The translations under genes and the position numbers were made by a program. The notes below the pieces were generated by a model. That model had not been told where the DNA came from and ran no database searches. It saw only the letters and a list, made by a program, of their open reading frames with translations. A stretch of 64,000 nt of DNA, from assembly GCF_937616625.2 (NCBI RefSeq), contig NC_065575.1, positions 4,099,501 to 4,163,500 of the forward strand. The letters run 5' to 3'. Shown in pieces: positions 10,626 to 26,200 of this stretch. Origin of the DNA: Mercurialis annua (taxonomy: Eukaryota; Streptophyta; Magnoliopsida; Malpighiales; Euphorbiaceae). Numbering within the stretch: position 1 is the stretch's first letter; every line of letters begins with the position of its first letter.

Positions 10626-11264
10626 CAAAATTCTTGAAAAAGCAAGCAATTGAATTAAGAATTTGTAAATAAGATCATTAGTATGGACCCTACTAAGGTC
10701 ATTGACTTCTTCAATAGAAGATAACTTCAAAGTTGTTCTTGACCAAAAAAAATAAAATTATTTTTATTAACATTATCTTTGATATGGATTTTATCATATT
10801 TCCTCAAAATACCAACAGAGGAGACAGTTGCTCCTCTACGTAGTATTCCCACCAATATTAAGTTTAAACAAGTCATATTTTAGAAACTTGAATTATGCTT
10901 CAATATATTTTCCACTATGATTCTTTAAAAACTAACAATTCTTTTATTTAAGACATTTATTTTTATCCAATTGCCATATCTTGTGGAAAACATGATAAGG
11001 CGTTCTCGCAATTAAAATCTGAATAAGCAATAATTTTGTAAAACCACCTTCAAGCTTTATACTCATGAGCTTCAACTATATGAATAAGCTACTTCGAATT
11101 TACTATAGATGGACTATAACTACACGCAATGAAACGGAACACCCAAAAAATTACAAGCATTCTTAATACAATACACGCGCAGACGAAATGACCTACTCGA
11201 TGTACCTTCAACACCAAATACATATATGCTACATTCCCAAGCTGGACCGTTTAAAAAATGTCCT
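10626..11264. other. Spacer and 3' flank of the coiled-coil gene
   Basis: No gene seen. The left part is AT-rich spacer. The part next to 11265 should be the 3' untranslated region of the minus-strand gene. A 63-codon ORF here overlaps its last exon in another frame and is a shadow. Confidence 0.5.
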
Positions 11265-14200
11265 TCACTTGTGAAAGAATAGACTCTTTTTCTTTCCTTT
11301 CCTTCTTTCAATAGCCTGCAATGCCAAACAAAATCTTAGACGCTACTTTTATAGATAAAATTTTAAATAGCAATGCACATCAATGTAATTTCAAGCAACA
11401 TAAATAGTTAAAAGACGCTATTTTACAGGAAAACTGCAAAACTACCCAAAAAAGAACCCCATAAGTTTCAAATATACGCTGTAATCCAAAAGAAATATCA
11501 TCTTTAACTCTGTTAGGGACCGTAGAGGACTTCAAGAGGGGAATTCCATAACCTGTCAAACCCAGGTTTCTTTGTAACTAGACATACATAGGATAGACAT
11601 ACACCGAATAATCTCTCTTTCTGTTATACTTGCAAGAAAAATGAATGCAGGGATATTTGGATCCTACACCATATAATCTGCAATTCCAACTGCAATTTCC
11701 TTACTGCACCAAAGCACATCACTGCAATCTAAGATTTTTCTATTTCAAAACGGAAACTACAAGATTCTATCACTGATGCATCATACAAGCCCTTATATAT
11801 TAAGGCTTAACCCATACAGAGGCCCCTGCACTTTATCAATTTTGTTCAGAAAGTCCTTGCCTCGAAAATGTTACTTTCCCGGTCTCACTACTTGTCATTT
11901 CGCGATTTTCATGACCTTTTCTGTGTTTTTCCGGTCCCTCTACTTACAATTTTTTATTGCTCTAGTCATCAAAAAGGGCATGAAAATCGCAAAATGACAA
12001 GGACCAGAAAAATAACATTTTCGAGAGAGGGGCCTTCTAAACAAAAATGATAAAGTGCCATATGGGTTTGGCCATATATTAACTGTTATGCTGCATGAGT
12101 CAAAAGCAGCACGTACAAGGACCCTACCATCTGTATTGTTGGACGCGGGAAAGAACAGAACTAATTTATGCTCCTCCCAAAAGCAGCATAATAAAATTAT
12201 TCCAAATGCAAGTAGTAAAAAAATTGAAGGTAACAAAATCCATGTCATTTGAACTAAAAAAGCAAAAAGATACTAAAGGCAAAGTAAACCAATTTACCCT
12301 TATGATAAACAATCTCAAGGTGATCACAATGGTGTCTCTTGAACTGAAAAATGAGAGAAATTAAGGAAAAATTAGTTTAAGAATAATTAAACCCTAACAC
12401 AAAATACTTAAAGATCAGAAATTAGCACTCTAGAAGCAGATAGGCATTTAAAAAAGTCCAAATGACTAAAAAAGGCCAAACCTTTCATGAAAGTTCCACA
12501 AAAGTCCAAACCTTTCAATTTTATCTGTATAGTCCTGATATATAAGTTTCATTTCAATAATGTTCAACTACGCGATTTTGCTAATGTGGCGCCTATGTGG
12601 TGCTGATTGGCATGCTACACATCAGCGCCGCATAAGCAAAATCGCGTAGTTGGATATAATTGAAACGAAATCCAGCATTTCAGGACAAATTGGATAAAAT
12701 TGAAGGTTTGGACTTTTATGAAACTTTCATGAAAGGTTTGGTCCTTTTTAGTCATTTGGCCTTTAAAAAAATGCGATAAACTAAGCAATCTTTCTGAAAC
12801 CCTAAACCCTTTCAAATCACTGTTCCCACATATTCCATTATAATCAAGGAGTTTCAGTTGAGAATTCTAGTTATTTACAGGATTTTAGATAGTAGTTAAC
12901 CTTCCAATAAATAAAAAAACCATCAAAACTCACCAGCTGATATCCATTGAGTGATCTTCAGCACGTAAGAGATGCTGAACACTATTAGAACTGGTAACGA
13001 TAAGTTCTGTAGGCTGTGCATATGGGATTGAAACCTTAAGAAAACAAAAAATATATATTAATCAGACAAGCAGCAACATATGATAATATGGATGTATAAA
13101 CTGGCAAAAAATAGGACCGTAAATTATAACCACATTGTCTGCATAGCAAAAAAAATAGGCACTACATTTCATGTATTGACACGGTAAATGTTCTGTTTAG
13201 CCACTCTGGAATGCGAGCACTACAATTTACCAGATCCTCTTCCATAAACATTACACTTTTGCTGAAAAAGGATCAATGAACAATATGTTCGCATTGACAA
13301 ATAATGAAAGAGCGAGTAAGCCTGAAAAAGAAGAAATTTAACTTAAACAGTGATTAAGCCTGAAAAAGAAGAAATTTAACTTAAACAGTGATTTTTCTTT
13401 CTGTTGAAGATCAGAAGGGTAATACTAGCAACTCAACAGCCTACATTACTCTTAATTGAAGTGGAAAGCAACTCCGCCTTCCACTGTCTTATTTCATTAG
13501 AATTCCAATGTAGACAAAAACAATTGTGCTGCCTTTCTAACAGTTTTTTCCTCCCCAGTCCCCAATAATTTTCCCATGATAACTACTTTAACTCCCATTC
13601 TTCACATTTTCAATGAAAACAAAGGTGTGTATCAAGGTACATAGACCTTCAAGTTTTTGTTTTAATCTAACACTAGTCATCCCTCCCATCTCCTATGCTC
13701 AAAACTCCTTTTAAGTGAAAGCAGCTAATAATGAACTCTTCAATTGCTCCGACTTTTAAAGTTCGCAACACAAATTACATTTTCTCCATTCTATGCGGCT
13801 AAGGTTACATTTCCAAAAGGATTACAGATGCTAAAATTTAATCACCGTGCTTGCCTCCTCACTACAATAACTTGGACAATTTAGTTTCCCAAACTTTTCA
13901 TCCTCATACTTATGTGAATATATCTCAATTATCCTCATCCATGCTCCCTCAACTTATGATAAATGGAAGTCACTTTAACTATTTCCAAATATGAACTCGA
14001 TTATTAATTGGTTCTTCTTGCATGTGCTGAATTTGTTTCATAAAAATGTTCATTTTATACAGCACAAGGTGAACCATAATAACCAATCAAATTCCGAGGT
14101 TATTAGATATCCCCTTCAGATGAATGGAGATCTAACAGTCAGATGTTCCATACCGGGACATGGTTATATGCAGACTCAATTAAACTTCTAGACAAGCAAA

Positions 14201-17200
14201 AATAGAGAACCAGTTTTAGGGAAAATTTGACAAGGCAAGTTACACGTAAATCCAGCTGTGAAGTGCGAATTATAAGTCAAAATTAAGTACTCAAATAGGC
14301 AGCATTTTCTTTTGCTTTGAAGGAAACCATGTCTATCGAGACAGATAAAGTGGAGTAAATAATTTTTTTTGCCAGCCACATCAAACCTCCAAACATAATT
14401 CTTTATAAACATTGAAGACTAATAAGAACTTCAAAAGCATTCTAGAACACAACATAATAGTAACGACCATGATTGAAGAAGTCCCTGAAAATTCAACAGA
14501 AAGAGAATAAACAAGGAACATACAATTGTGTTTGGAGAAAACTTCTCATTGGCTACAACACCACTGGATCCACTGCACTTGATACTGTAACCGTCTCGCT
14601 TAATTGTTAAAGTAGCTGGTTCCCATATGCTAATATATCCGGACTGTAACATAAAATGGACAAGTAATACTAAATATGCTACTTCTTGGAACTAAAAATA
14701 ATAAAATGAGATCACTAGTAGAAAAGAATATCACAAGGAAATAGAAAGGAAAAGGTAAATATATATATACACTAGAACAATTCTCTGCCAAGAGGTCATA
14801 CCGATAAGGATACTCTATACGAAATATGACCACTATAAAGAGTTCTCTCAATATGGGTCTGCATTTCAGGATCTGTCAACAAAGACAACAAAGTTTCAAC
14901 ACTTTACCTCTAAAGCAAAAAATTAATCCTTCAAGCAGTAAAAATGAGGGAAACATTAAAGTGCAGAGCTGAAAATTCCAAAATACTAAATTGAAGAGTG
15001 TCTGTGTATGCGCGGGGGGAGGAGAGGGAGAGAAAGATGGCAAGTCATTCATTTACGCCCTGTGATCCGCTTAGAGCTGATCATTTAATGTAACATGCAT
15101 AATTGTAACAAATGTCAGAAACTTTCTTTCCTGAGTTATGGAGTAGTGTACACCCAAAAACCATCAATGATCATGGAAACAACTACAAGATTCTTCACAT
15201 TTCACATTGAAAATAAAAAGAAAAGAAAAGAAATTGTCCACATGTTAGAAAGAAGAACTAAGGTCAATAAGGGGCTATTACAACTGACATGCCAGATACT
15301 AAGAAACAGCCCAAACAAATAGCAGTAACTTTAGTAAAGAATGATTTGATGACCAAGTTCACATTTTATTACAATTTTTTTAACTCAAAATTAGACCTAT
15401 TAGAAAGGAGAAGGTAAGGAGGAGGCTGCTATAACTGTTATCCAGACGATATTCTGAAAGTCATCATCAAACACATTGGCAGTATAGATATGAAATTTTT
15501 TGTTCAGAACAGATGTAGCAATTCATATAAAAGTAACAACAAAATTACTCACCACAAACTATTTTTCTGTGCTCATTTGCAAACACCTTTACAAGCTCTC
15601 CCTGGACAAATTTGAAAAAGAAGAAACACTGCTATTAAAATTCACACTATAACATATACTGCTATATAAGTCCTCTTCTAAGTTAAACACTTTTGATGTA
15701 CATATTAATTTCATGTGTCACACCTATCCAATTTATCCAACGGGACAAGACCACATTCCTAACTAAGTACAGAGCATACAGCATTATGATGTTGATTCAT
15801 TGACATAGCTCAACTCAACATCAAGAAATTAATATCATACTTGCAACCTATGTATATTAGATGGTATTCCGATCAGCATGTGCAGATAATCATGAATATT
15901 GCAATGATGTTTTAACTTTGCAAGTTGTAAGGGAAAAAAAACAATTGCTCAATGCAACAACAGTGTAGATTGATGATTTTCTACAAGAACATGGAAGCAC
16001 AAAAGGAACAATGGAGAAGAAAAATGCATACAATGGACTATGAAACAGTAATTACATGAGCTACTAATCCATAGGCGAGATTAATACCTTGCGCTTCCTG
16101 TCATCTAGAGGCTGGACTTCTATAGCAAGGTGAGTATTAACATCATCAGCAGTGACAAGATAATTTGGTTGTTTTGCCCCTGTAATCACCACATTCTTCT
16201 TTTCTTGAAAACAGTTCTTAGGAATGTGAAAAAAAAAAGAAAAAAAAGTAGAAAAGAGAAGCCAAAAATCACCATCAATATATTCAACAGATCCATCTTC
16301 CAAATGCCGTACCCACTAATAGAGAAACAAAGAACGAAATAATGTAAATAACAATACATGGTTAATGCAGCCAGACATGTTCCAGGCACTCCAAATTTCA
16401 ACCAAAAAGGCTGATGAATGAGACAGAAGTAAGTTGAAACAAACCTCAAAATTACAACTGGTTGTTCCATGGATAGAGTACCCACATGCCTTGAGTTCTC
16501 GTCCAGGAAATGCTTCGCCTGATATTTGCAGATCCTGAATTGCTGGCAATGGATCCTCCCCTGGAAACGAAAATAAATCCAATTTGGACTATCCCAGATT
16601 ATTGCTTTAACAAAAACAGAGGCACAAAATGGAACGATTGCCAAGTTTTAACTCACCCTCTGAAAAGGAAGAAGGTGTTTCTTCAAGAACAGGCGGTAGG
16701 TAAGGTGTATAAGAAGAGCTAGTATCATCAAGGGGAGTGATTCCCCAGTTAGCAGAAGGTTCTCTCTCATTTTGTTGTCCATCTCCATCCAGATCATCGA
16801 TTTCATTGTTGCTAACAGGGTCACGGAATTTGACTTGTTTACTAGAGGTTTCTTCGCCATAATGTACATGTGCATCAGCCCCGGAACCTGCAAACTGTCC
16901 CGGTGCATCATGAACCACAGGGTTCCTGGAAAACAGCAACATATGGGATCATGATGACAGGTAGAAGACAAAAAAATATGAAAATAAATCATTCACTTAA
17001 AGTTATACTACACAATTTCTAGACATTCACAGCTTACTCTGCTTGGAAATTTTAACAATGACTATTACAAACACCAAAACTATAGGTTAGCCGAAATAGC
17101 TGCTATCTCCAAGATTGTCTTGAAAATCATAGAACATGTAAGAACAACATGGACACTAGTTTTACATAATGCACAGTCATCTATTTGTTCTGCCTTAAAA

Positions 17201-20200
17201 TGACAATTGCAAAGACTCATAAGCAATGACATTATTTCTACACAGCACTTCTAGGAAAAGAGAAAAAACAATAAAGAAATAACATTATTGCCTTTTGATG
17301 TACAGGTAAAAGCTTAACACTAATATCAACATAGAGTCAGCCACTGAGCAATCCATGATAATCAATCACCTTATAGTAAATTACATCGCTCCCACATAAA
17401 TATTTGCTTTGGTTGAGATCATGTAACTTGTTCCGCCATTGAGGGGCAGCTTTGCAGTGCTTACAGCTGAAATTGAGTTTAAACGTTCTTTCCACTGTAT
17501 TCCATGGATTTACTTGTCAGCCTATGGAAGACTATCAACAGTAACAAGGATAATTTGTTTGAAAGATCCATTTGTTCCACTTTAAATTAACTTGATTCTC
17601 AAAAGCATTTTCTCAGATAATGGCTTATTTGCTGTAATGCGGTAGCAAGACAGAAAATCACTTGAAATACTTTCCAGATTTAATTCTTTTTTGTTCATGT
17701 ATGTATTCTCACTTTAGCATCGTTGCAAACAACCGTCACCACAGAGATTTCAGCTGCACTTCGCAACTAAAATCTTAACTTTGAACCCCTCACTAGAAAT
17801 GAGTACACAAATATCTACAATGTCTGAAAATATTGCCCGATGTCTAAGCCCTAAGATGGCTGAGACCACAACCCCGTCCCCCTTTCCTCCACCTTTTTTT
17901 TTTGATGAATTTCCTCCACCTTTAAAAGCCTCATTAAGCCACCATAATCATTCCTTCCTCAAACATATACAAAACCACTTATCATAATTTAAGAAACTTC
18001 TATCAGATCAAGGTCCAAAAATTTCAACAACTATTTCAAATGCTCAGTAACATAGAACCATAGATCAAACATAAACGATAAAATGTTACAGAGGCCAAAC
18101 TACCATTTAAATTTCTAAAAGGACCCATATTCATAGAGCCTTAGCCCACCATTCCACTAAGATGGGTCGAGAGGCAACTCCACACATATTTTTCCTTCAA
18201 ATTTATGCCTTCTGGATGAACCAGCAATCCAATTTTACAGACCACCGCCACCAATCCAGCTTATACCACATGGTTGACTAATTAAAACGAAAAGGAGCTG
18301 AGAAGTATGAAAAAAGATTATGAAATAAAGGAGCAGGAAAATCATCCCACCGACTCCATCTTTCCTGGATATGGTTGAACCTCGAAGCAGTTATTAAGAT
18401 GTGCCAGTTCAACCGGCTCAACCGCTGGTATGACCAGGTTGAGTACGTTATATATAAATAATTATCGACATGATTAATGGTCCAACCGGTTCAACCGCCA
18501 AGTTGGACCAGATTTCTAGGTTATAGGGTCAGTTGGACGGGAAAGCTGGCTGGTTCCCGGTTCAACCAGCTAGTCCAGTCTGGTTTTTGATCACTGCCTT
18601 GAAGGTCCACACGTTCCTTACTTTTCCTTCAGTAATTGAACACCTCAAACAAACACCAGATAATGGTTTTATGTTTCTTCCACAAGAAAATAGCGTGCAA
18701 CCTGTCCTAGCAATATAGTCGCCAAGCATTTAACTCATCTTCTCACTATAATTAGTCTAGCAGTCCAAACTTCCTCATCCATATGATCTAATCTTTTATC
18801 AGCTCACACAGCATCTACCTAGGCTGCTAGATAACTCAAATCTAACCTTTCCATGTGCATTAAATTTCAGAAATTATGTAAAATCTCCAAAAAAATCCAA
18901 TAGTATCAAATCCTTATCAGCCCTAGTGCAGTAATTTTATGGCAGCCAGTTTTCAAGAATACACCCAATAACAAGTATCACGCACAAGCTAATAAAATCT
19001 ACCTATGAGTTTGCACCTACAACTCAGATTAAACGTCAGTCCTCATAACTCGTGATGCCCTTCCTAATTCTCCATGAAAGAAGATAAATACTCAATTTCA
19101 GAGACGCAACACCTCAGGTAAATCTTTCTATATTTTTTTCATACCCTTAATTACTGAAAAAAGAAAAACATTTTAGTCCTTGGTGAAAATTAGATTGGTT
19201 GTCTTATAAAATGGTTCAAATTCAATATGAATCAAGAAACCGATAGCAACAAGAATTCTACATCTTAATTGGAAGGTAAGCTTAGATAGTTATTTTGATA
19301 TTTCAGATTCAAAACAGTTATGCATCATAAACTAACTTGACACTTTTAGACAAATTAATCATGATCATGCATATACGATATGACCAACATAAGAATTTAT
19401 GAAAACAGAACCCACCAACAAATGAAGATGGTTGTAATTTGAACATTCAGAAGCAGTCTCCATTTGACCAGGCTCACCTGCTTGCAAGAGGTGAATGTCT
19501 CCCCACATCATCTGCTTCCATATTATTTGCACTAGCACTACCCATACGCCTCTGATGATGACTCAGTAAATCCCATTCAGTTGTCTGCGTGTCAGGAGAA
19601 GCCATTGGAATATTTCCATGGGCATACGTTGGCTGTGACACCAATTCAAGTCCATTTTTGTTCTGGCGAAAAAATAACAAAAAGTAAAGAGAACTGCCGT
19701 AGTGCATACTGCATAGGAAAAAAGGAAGACAAGGCATGCCAAAATTACCAATTCTACACCAGTGGAATGAGAAGGTGACTGAGACGCAGCATTTGATTGA
19801 TTCACATCTGAACGCCAAGGCGCCAATTGATACTGGGATTCCTTGAGTTTAGACTGCAATATGGTAAACACGATAATCAGCAGACTACGGAATTGACAAG
19901 CAATGCAACATAATACTTTAAATTAGTAAAACAAAAATAAACTTAGCTACAAAATAGATGGACAAGCATGAAAAATTAAGTGGCAACCTCAAAAGGGCAT
20001 GGCATACCTCAGTTTGAAGGAGCTTCTCTTGGAGATGTCTGAATAGAACCTGCACCAGAAGACCTCAGCATTAAAGAGACAAACATTTTATAACAGAAAA
20101 GACAAAGAAAAAAATTGAAATTACACATTTGAATATGCTTAACCATAATGATCTCTAATTTAAATATTTTTCTCCACATTTTATCTCGAGCAGGTCCAAC

Positions 20201-23200
20201 TTAGCAACAAGAGCGTAGCTCGACCAGAGAATCACTCCATGATAACATTGTGATCTCTCAACACTCGTAATGTGGTCCCAAACAGGCCAAGGCCCAAATG
20301 ATAAGGAACCAAATGAAAATGAAAAGCATGATGACGCCATTGACAAGGTATTCACATTTTCTCAAGAAGAAAATCCCACCGAAAACTTGTGAAGTTCCAC
20401 GCATGTCCCTCAATCACCAATTACATTCCCAGATTACATAACCTATAAACAGAAAAACTAAGCCTAAGAATAACCTGTGGTTGCACGCGAACATTCTGCT
20501 AATTAATTCTCATCAAAAGTCTAGACCCTATATTGAAGGGATCAATGCTCTTGAAAGGGATATGGGATTTTGTTCTAGAATTACGGTCACTCGCATTATT
20601 TTATAGTCCTTGTGAATTTGTAGAAGGATAATGCAATAATATTTAATTTTTTTTGGGTTCTGAATCAATAAAGACAGAAAAATCTCAATGTTGGACTAGA
20701 CTGAAAAATGATAATATTTGCTTGGACACAGAGCTTCAGTTTTGTGGAACAGAGCAGCAACATGCTTAAAATTTGCAACCATAAGCATCACCATTCTAAT
20801 AATAAAATTTGCAAATCAGTAATAAAGGAAAATTCAGCAGTCAATGCCATGTGCTTATAAATTAGAAGAAAACAAATGCAACCAAACATTGCTCACAACA
20901 TGTGAGGCAATATCCCAGCCAAATGAACTGCTATGCCATTTCTGATAGCATATTCAAGCAAACAGATAAAAAAAACATATCATAGAAAATGCAAGATACA
21001 TATTGAACACAACAGCCATCTTACAACAAGCAACTCTAAACATCCATAATGATGCTTAAAAAAAAGCAGGATTCAAAAGGCAAAAAATATAAAGCATCAA
21101 AAAAATATGTTTAATATGAGGTTGACCGAATGAATTCCACGGAAAAAACAGCTTGAATGCAGATGTTCTCCGCATTTTAATTACATAGTTATCTCAAATG
21201 AAGTCCGGCATGCATTAAGTCTCTCGCCAAAGAGTTTGCATTAAAGTTGCAGTTGACACAAGTCAACGTCAGTTTCAATCTCACATCTAGCTAAATCCCC
21301 AAAGATGAAGTTCAGGGTTGGAAGGCAAAGGAAAAAAAAGTTATGCTCGAAGTTGGGTGAGGTACTGAGGGGATTAGAAAGAGAGAGAGAGAGAGAGCAA
21401 CAATGTTCTGTTTCTCAATGTACCATTACACTCGCCTATTATAATCTCCTCCGAGTAAGCACAAGGAATTTAAAAAAAAAAATCGCAGTTTGTTTAAACT
21501 TCATTCAATTCAACTAATCCTTCATGTCAAGCTAGTTGGAGCCCCATACCAATTTTAAAAGTCCATTCTCTGCGATTATTGCAATTTGGTTACAGAAAAA
21601 AACAAATTATGAAGGACAAAACATCGTCCTATAAAGGCCAAAAGCAGCTAAAAATCATCAGGAAGAGTAAAGTAACACTCTAAATCAAGCGAAGATTAAT
21701 TCCCCCCTGAAAGCTTTTGAAGCATAAGCCTATAAAGAACATAAAGAAACAATCTAGTTCCACAGCAATTTCAAATCTGATTTTTGAATATGTTTAAACT
21801 CATGTTCATCCAAATGCTCCATATTCCATAAAACTCGCCTCAAAAATTACAAAAAGAAAATCAAAAAAAAAATGAAAGCAATGTAAAACGGAATAATCCT
21901 AGAGAGAAACTCTCTCCATGTGAACCAAGGAAAGCCTCTTGAGAATATGAACATGTTCAATACTTCCCATTTTGTCTAAAAAGACTATCCCAAATTGCCA
22001 TCGAAAATTGATGCAGGATTAAAATTATGAAAATAGGAATTCAATTTTTAATTACGGAATTAAGAGTTTTTCAGCTAAAATGAAACTATTTTAAATCTTT
22101 TCCTATTCGATTATCAGTTAGTTTATGCTTTTAGTTTTGGATTTCTGATTCTAGCAAATTTAGGATATAAAATAGATCAAAGTTAGGATTGCTTTAGTAT
22201 ATATAAATTTGTGGGGCTTGAATTCTTTTATTTTGTCTTTAAAGGATAAATAAAATGATAGCAAGTTTGCTATTTCAAATTGTGCTAATTCAATTCACCA
22301 AATCCCTTAGGTGTGATTGCCTTGGACCCCTTTTAGTGTAATTTTTTAGACAATTCTACCTTATCGTTGTTTTTCCATACAAATTTTATGAGCTTCCACA
22401 AGCTTACTCATAGGCAGCTTGCCTTCGAAGTCTGGCCAGTATCAAACATTCATCCTTAGGAGAACCACAAGGCTAAAAATGTGCCTTTAACAGGACTGGA
22501 ACAGCAGTTTCTCAAATTTCATTGACCGAATCAAAATAATTGTCAATGTCATAACTAAAGGGAGCATAATGTGAATATACATCTATAAATGGTGAGGGAA
22601 AAGGGCTCGCAAGGAACTCAACAAAGATATTAAATGCACAAAAACACAGGACACTATATGAGAAGCACATGGGGGCACTTCATCATTCGCAAAATAAACT
22701 CCATGCACACTTACAGAGAATTTGAAAATGTTTGTGCACTCCCAATGTCCTTGCCTACAAATAAAACTCACTCACTAAATAAGTCAAAAGCGAGTTACAT
22801 TTTAAAAAAATTGAAGCCTGAAACAGTAGATCTAAGTAGACAAGAAGTACAAAATAATAATGTCCAACCTCACTAGCAAAAGGAAGACAAGTGTCCAAAT
22901 CCCAAACTCCAAACCACCCGCTAGGAGTCTATTCGGAATTTTGATAGATTTGCCAAAGCATAAAAACACACTCTTTCAAATCTATGTTTTAAAAGTACAA
23001 ATCTAAAATCCCCAATTATAAGCTTTTGTTAAATGGTTACAAAATCTAAAAGCAATTTTGTAGTACAAACTCAAAACCAAATGAGCACTAAAATCAAAGC
23101 AGACTGTCTAAAAAATGAGCATCCCTAACAACTTCATAAATAAAAAAGCAAATGCATAAAATGTCTTCACGTCCATTGAACTAAAACTGAAACATTACCC

Positions 23201-26200
23201 TAAGAGCCAAACCAGTTTCTTTTTCAACCCTCAGTTCACAAGATTGTGGACTTTTGATATGAACACCATAGCAGTACCAAAAAGTTAGGCACATACATGT
23301 GGATACATGCATATCACAACGTTAAGAATGGACGTAGTTCCTAACATAATTTTAGACACAATCGTCTGATTTTTAATGCAATATTAGAGCTACAGCTAAG
23401 ACTAAGTAAAGGGCTTTAGAATTGAGCCAGTCTTGGCCTACTGAAGGTAAGCCATTCAAAGGCTTCAGCCAATATCGGACTATGCCAAGCCCAACTTTGC
23501 TGGAATATTATCTTAAATAAAAGAAGGTACAAGATTTAAGTAAAAAACATTTATAAAGAAACATACAAATGACGTGGGAACAGATTGTATCTAAACAATA
23601 TTCATTTCAACAATATAAGCACATACTAACTCGCAAACTGCAAGTGCTAACAGTCAGTTGATTACATACCAACAAGACAAAATTTATGAACACAGAAGCA
23701 AATAGTATGCCAGAATATAACATGAAAAACAATATACTGACCCTAACATTGCTAACAATCGACTGAGCGTCTGGAACTGGTGGCTGCAAAGAATACTCGG
23801 CAAGAAGAGGCAGCAAAGATGACACAAATGTTGATCTTTCTTGCTGCGCAGCCTGAGATAACAAAAGATAGATTTCAAATTCCCATCTGGAATGATTTAA
23901 GGGATAATTAAAATATGGCTCAAAAGAGAATGGAACATAATTAGCATATAATTAGCAGCTTAATTCAAGAAAATGAACTCATAGTTCCATCTATGGCATG
24001 ATTTTACAAAAGATGGCCCATAAAAGATGCTTCCTGATAAAAGCAGTTTTTTGTTGAGAAATGGTTAAGCAGAGAGAACAGAATTGCTTTGGTGGCTAGT
24101 TCCATTGAGTAGACATTACTTTACACTTGGCAAAACCCCATTTTTAAGGTGCATTTGTTGAAGAAAGGGAAAAAGAGTATCCCATAAATTATTATGCACT
24201 CAATCACTAATTTGGTAACAAATGGAAGAAAGAAAAAGTTCAGATGGCCTCTCTCTCTCCCTCTTTTCTTTTTCTTCCACTACTAAATTAACGGAAGGGG
24301 CAGAAATGACATGAAAGTGATGAAACTATATTTTTTAAGACTCCTATGTTAGTTGAAGTACCTCTTCTACTATTGATAATCCTTCTAGCTTTCAATTATA
24401 TAGCTCAACATATTTATAATTACCAACACATTACACAATATTTATAGTCATCTAATTAATTATTGATGTATCACATTTCTACTCATTTATTAATAAGTAC
24501 TTAAAATATCATTATCAAACATTATAACTGTCACTCTCAACCTTTGCTTTTAGCCTCTTTACCAAACACAGCCTTATAAATAAAAATTGTTTTTTTATGA
24601 AGGTAGAAATCGACTACTGCAGTCTCAGGCGTTAATAATTAGATGTTTAATTCCTCCACATTAAAGTGGGCCTCCAATTCTAAAAATTAGGCAGCAGAAT
24701 TTCCAGTACGCATAGTGAAATAAGCCCACCAACAATATCAACACAAACCTGCAATTCATATGTCAAACGAATATTTTCTTCAATTATGTCTTGTCTATAT
24801 GAGAGCGCTTTTGATGCAGCATCTACAAGGTCCTGCTGCTGCTGATCAAAGGCCTGTAGCAAGAAGTTCGATGGGTTAAAAAACTAGGAAAGGAACAAGA
24901 AGAAAGGAAGAGTAAAGGCTTTAAAAGTATGAACAGAAAAAAAATTCCTGCCTACCAGACGCATATAAGCAATGCGCTTTTCGAGGACAGATTTTTCGTT
25001 GCGTATTTGTGATTCCTATCAACAAAGGTTCCATATCAGGCTCTTCAATTGGCATAGCTTTACATAAACTACATACAAACAAAAAGGTAAACATATATAT
25101 CTTAAAACTAATCGAGTTTTGTTTGTGTTGCTCCACCTTCACAGAATAGTCAGCAAGATGTTTCCGTAACTGCAAAATCTCTTCTTCATGATCCCTAATC
25201 TTGAGACTAAAATCCTGTAGAAGTGCAAGTACAGTTCATGAAGTGGAATACACTTGCAATAGATGCATATGTGCACCAATTTATATATGTAATACATACA
25301 CATAAAGAGGCCCTTAAGAAGGAAATACCTGTTTCCAAAGGCCACTCGAGTTATTTACTTCAGCCATTTGCATTAGCCCATGTCCAGACAAATTGAGTTG
25401 TGAATCATCTCCTTCACTATGATACCTAGGAGAAACATGCAAAATTACATAAAATCGTGCGCGTCCTTCACTAGAACAACTTATTAATTGCAAATTACCT
25501 CCTTGGAGAGAGCGATGTTGTAGATGGTGAAGAGAACTGAGAGAAACCGGCAGTATCTACAGGTGTCTGTGATCCAGGAAGTACCTTCAATGTCCCGTTT
25601 ATCTTGCTGCTGATAGAGTGGCTTTCCATGCGACTCTTTATGGAAGGATCCTCATTATTATACCTCGAATCTTGGTGGAGAACGAGTGAACTGGGTGGAT
25701 CTACAGCAGCAGTAGTGCTGATGCTTGTAACTTTATCTTCAAGGTCACCAACAGAAGAAGCTGATTGACGAACTTTGTAAGGACCACGACCCCGCTCATT
25801 CGGAGGATGAGATCTTTGGTCCTCTGATCCATCTATTTTCTGCTAAATGACAAAATCAATGATAGTATGAAAACATTCACGAACGAGGAACAACTGTTTC
25901 ATGAAGATTACTACTTAAATCCATTGGACATACACATCGTAAAAGGACATAGCTGTAAATAACAAGAATGGTGAAACCTCCGGTATGGCAGCTAAAAGTC
26001 ATTAGCTCCTAAGCAAAGGTTCTTAATGTAGCAAAAGGCATATCTGTCAAAATCTAGTAACAGTTGAATAATTGGATATCAGGACCTATTGTGTTGATTT
26101 CTTTTTCATATTTTCGTTTTATCACTTGCAAATATTTTAACTTTAGATACATCAGTACTCCCAAATTAGATACCACTGCCACCAATAATTCACCACCCCA

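Noticed and set aside
11120..11311. 63-codon ORF as a gene
   Set aside because: It overlaps the last exon and 3' region of the coiled-coil gene in a different frame.
11940..12364. Overlapping ORFs of 65-102 codons on both strands
   Set aside because: They fall in a foldback MITE and the adjacent intron. Symmetry of the hairpin explains mirrored frames.
16186..16644. 152-codon ORF with hydrophobic stretches
   Set aside because: It is a shadow frame across exons 16560-16445 and 16315-16273 and their introns. The conserved reading is in the other frame.
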